DNA of 6,878 bases, taken from Candidatus Zixiibacteriota bacterium (GTDB lineage Bacteria > Zixibacteria > MSB-5A5 > GN15 > FEB-12). A model generated the notes under the pieces. It did no database searches. It saw nothing but the letters and a program-made list of their open reading frames with translations, and was not told where the DNA came from. The stretch lies in assembly GCA_018816665.1 (NCBI GenBank), contig JAHIVM010000127.1, positions 1 through 6,878 of the forward strand, in the 5' to 3' direction. The translations under genes and the position numbers were made by a program. How positions within the stretch are numbered: the stretch's first letter is position 1; every line of letters starts with the position of its first letter. Shown in pieces: positions 6,001 through 6,878 of the stretch.

Positions 6001-6878
6001 GGCGAAGACGAAAAAAGAGAACTGGAGCCCCAGGCTGCAGAAGCGGCGCCCGCGGAAGCCAAGCCCGCCGCTGAGGAGAGGATTTCCGACGAGGAGTTTG
6101 CCTCCATACTCGGAGATACCTTCGGAGATTTCAAGAAACTTGCCGCGCTGCTGCCGTCGTTCAAGACCGGCGACGGTGACCTGGTGCGGGGAGTGGAATG
6201 GCTGGATCCTAAAAAGGACTTCCAGCGCAAGGAATTCCTGACCAAAAAGGATTTTGCCAAACAGCGCAAGCTGCTGGCCCAGCGTCTGCAGGTGTGGGTT
6301 GATGCCGTGGCCGAGACCGGCGACCCCGAAGCTATTCGGCGCGGGCTGGCTGAGAAATCGGCCAAGCTGGAAGCCAACCTGGAAAAAAACATGAAGAAGG
6401 TCCACCGGTCGTGCCGCGATATGGAAACGACCTACCGGGCGATCGACAAGTTTTTTGCCAATGCGCAGGCGGAACCGGATGAAAAGGTCAATGCCTACTT
6501 CGTCAACGTGAGTGCCGAGGAACTGACGGACCCGGACGACAAAGACAAATTCGAGGAGATTGCCAAGGAAGTGGCCGCTCTGTATCGCGAGTGGGACATT
6601 ACCGAGGCGTTTGGCATGGCCGTGATACCGGGATACCTGGGCAGTGTGGAGAATATCGACACCGTCGCCCGTCAGCTCGGCTTTGCGAACAAAGTTCATG
6701 TCATGACCGACCTGCCCAACTTCGAGAGTTTCGAAGAGGTGATGGACATGCTGGAAGATCCCAGCTATGCCAACCTGGCCGGTATCGATGACTACAAGCA
6801 GTACGTCTCGGTGTTCGCCAACTACGTCATGGCGCGCAATGCCAACGAATACGAAGACGATGAAATGTGGGTGCCGCC
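5998..6878 (+). CDS. tssC: T6SS contractile sheath large subunit TssC, DUF5458 type (3' partial)
   Basis: The frame stays open from ATG 5998 to the window edge, giving 293 residues of a family usually around 450. Residues 1-28 are an acidic Ala/Pro-rich tail. ISDEEFASILGDTFGDFKK (29-47) could be a helix like the TssC N-terminal helix that ClpV recognises. The 60-160 region is helical and highly charged. MAVIPGYLGS (207-216), NKVHVMTDL (231-239) and the stretch from YVSVFANYVMAR (269-280) to the acidic EYEDDEMWVP resemble the Bacteroidota subtype iii TssC as I recall it. That family has a matching MVIPGYLGS and a V-PP segment at the same relative places. The C-terminal handshake strands and the baseplate genes lie outside the window. 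Confidence is high for sheath protein, moderate for the exact subtype. Confidence 0.82.
   Translation, partial: MGEDEKRELEPQAAEAAPAEAKPAAEERISDEEFASILGDTFGDFKKLAALLPSFKTGDGDLVRGVEWLDPKKDFQRKEFLTKKDFAKQRKLLAQRLQVWVDAVAETGDPEAIRRGLAEKSAKLEANLEKNMKKVHRSCRDMETTYRAIDKFFANAQAEPDEKVNAYFVNVSAEELTDPDDKDKFEEIAKEVAALYREWDITEAFGMAVIPGYLGSVENIDTVARQLGFANKVHVMTDLPNFESFEEVMDMLEDPSYANLAGIDDYKQYVSVFANYVMARNANEYEDDEMWVP

Noticed and set aside
5956..6699. 247-residue - strand ORF
   Set aside because: It is antisense to tssC, which has a strong ribosome binding site and recognisable family motifs.

Overview
The window reads left to right on the + strand. It holds three units: the end of a secreted-type modular protein, a threonine synthase gene, and the start of a contractile-sheath cluster related to the type VI secretion system (T6SS). 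The cluster is a ClpV-like ATPase carried as two adjacent ORFs, then the small sheath subunit TssB, then the large sheath subunit TssC, which runs off the right edge. No RNA gene, insertion sequence or CRISPR array was seen.

The likely source is a bacterium of the Fibrobacteres-Chlorobi-Bacteroidetes (FCB) lineage, with candidate phylum Zixibacteria as the best guess. This is inference from recalled family patterns. The first protein ends in a cysteine-flanked pair of dockerin-like repeats of a type common in Zixibacteria-like genomes. The TssC is of the DUF5458 type known from the Bacteroidota T6SS (subtype iii), not the proteobacterial type. The DNA is moderately GC-rich, and most starts have a Shine-Dalgarno sequence.

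Layout: 2-1408, 5'-truncated protein with propeller-like repeats, a PKD domain, a cohesin-like domain and a dockerin-like pair. 1409-1506, short spacer with a plausible sigma70-type promoter and a perfect AGGAGG. 1507-2700, thrC, whose real start appears to be a non-canonical ATC; a TTG-start call at 1609 would cut off its N-terminal zinc ribbon. 2701-2918, non-coding, with a probable terminator, phased T-tracts, an alternative inverted repeat and a promoter. 2919-5505, tssH (clpV) split inside the middle domain. 5540-5980, tssB. 5998-end, tssC.

The last four ORFs have gaps of 43, 34 and 17 nt, each with its own ribosome binding site, and look like one operon. TssB and TssC would polymerise into a contractile cytoplasmic sheath. 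The two TssH halves together hold every module of a ClpV hexamer that disassembles contracted sheath. The most notable points are this sheath system in a probable non-Bacteroidota genome, the two-gene ClpV, and the ATC start of thrC.
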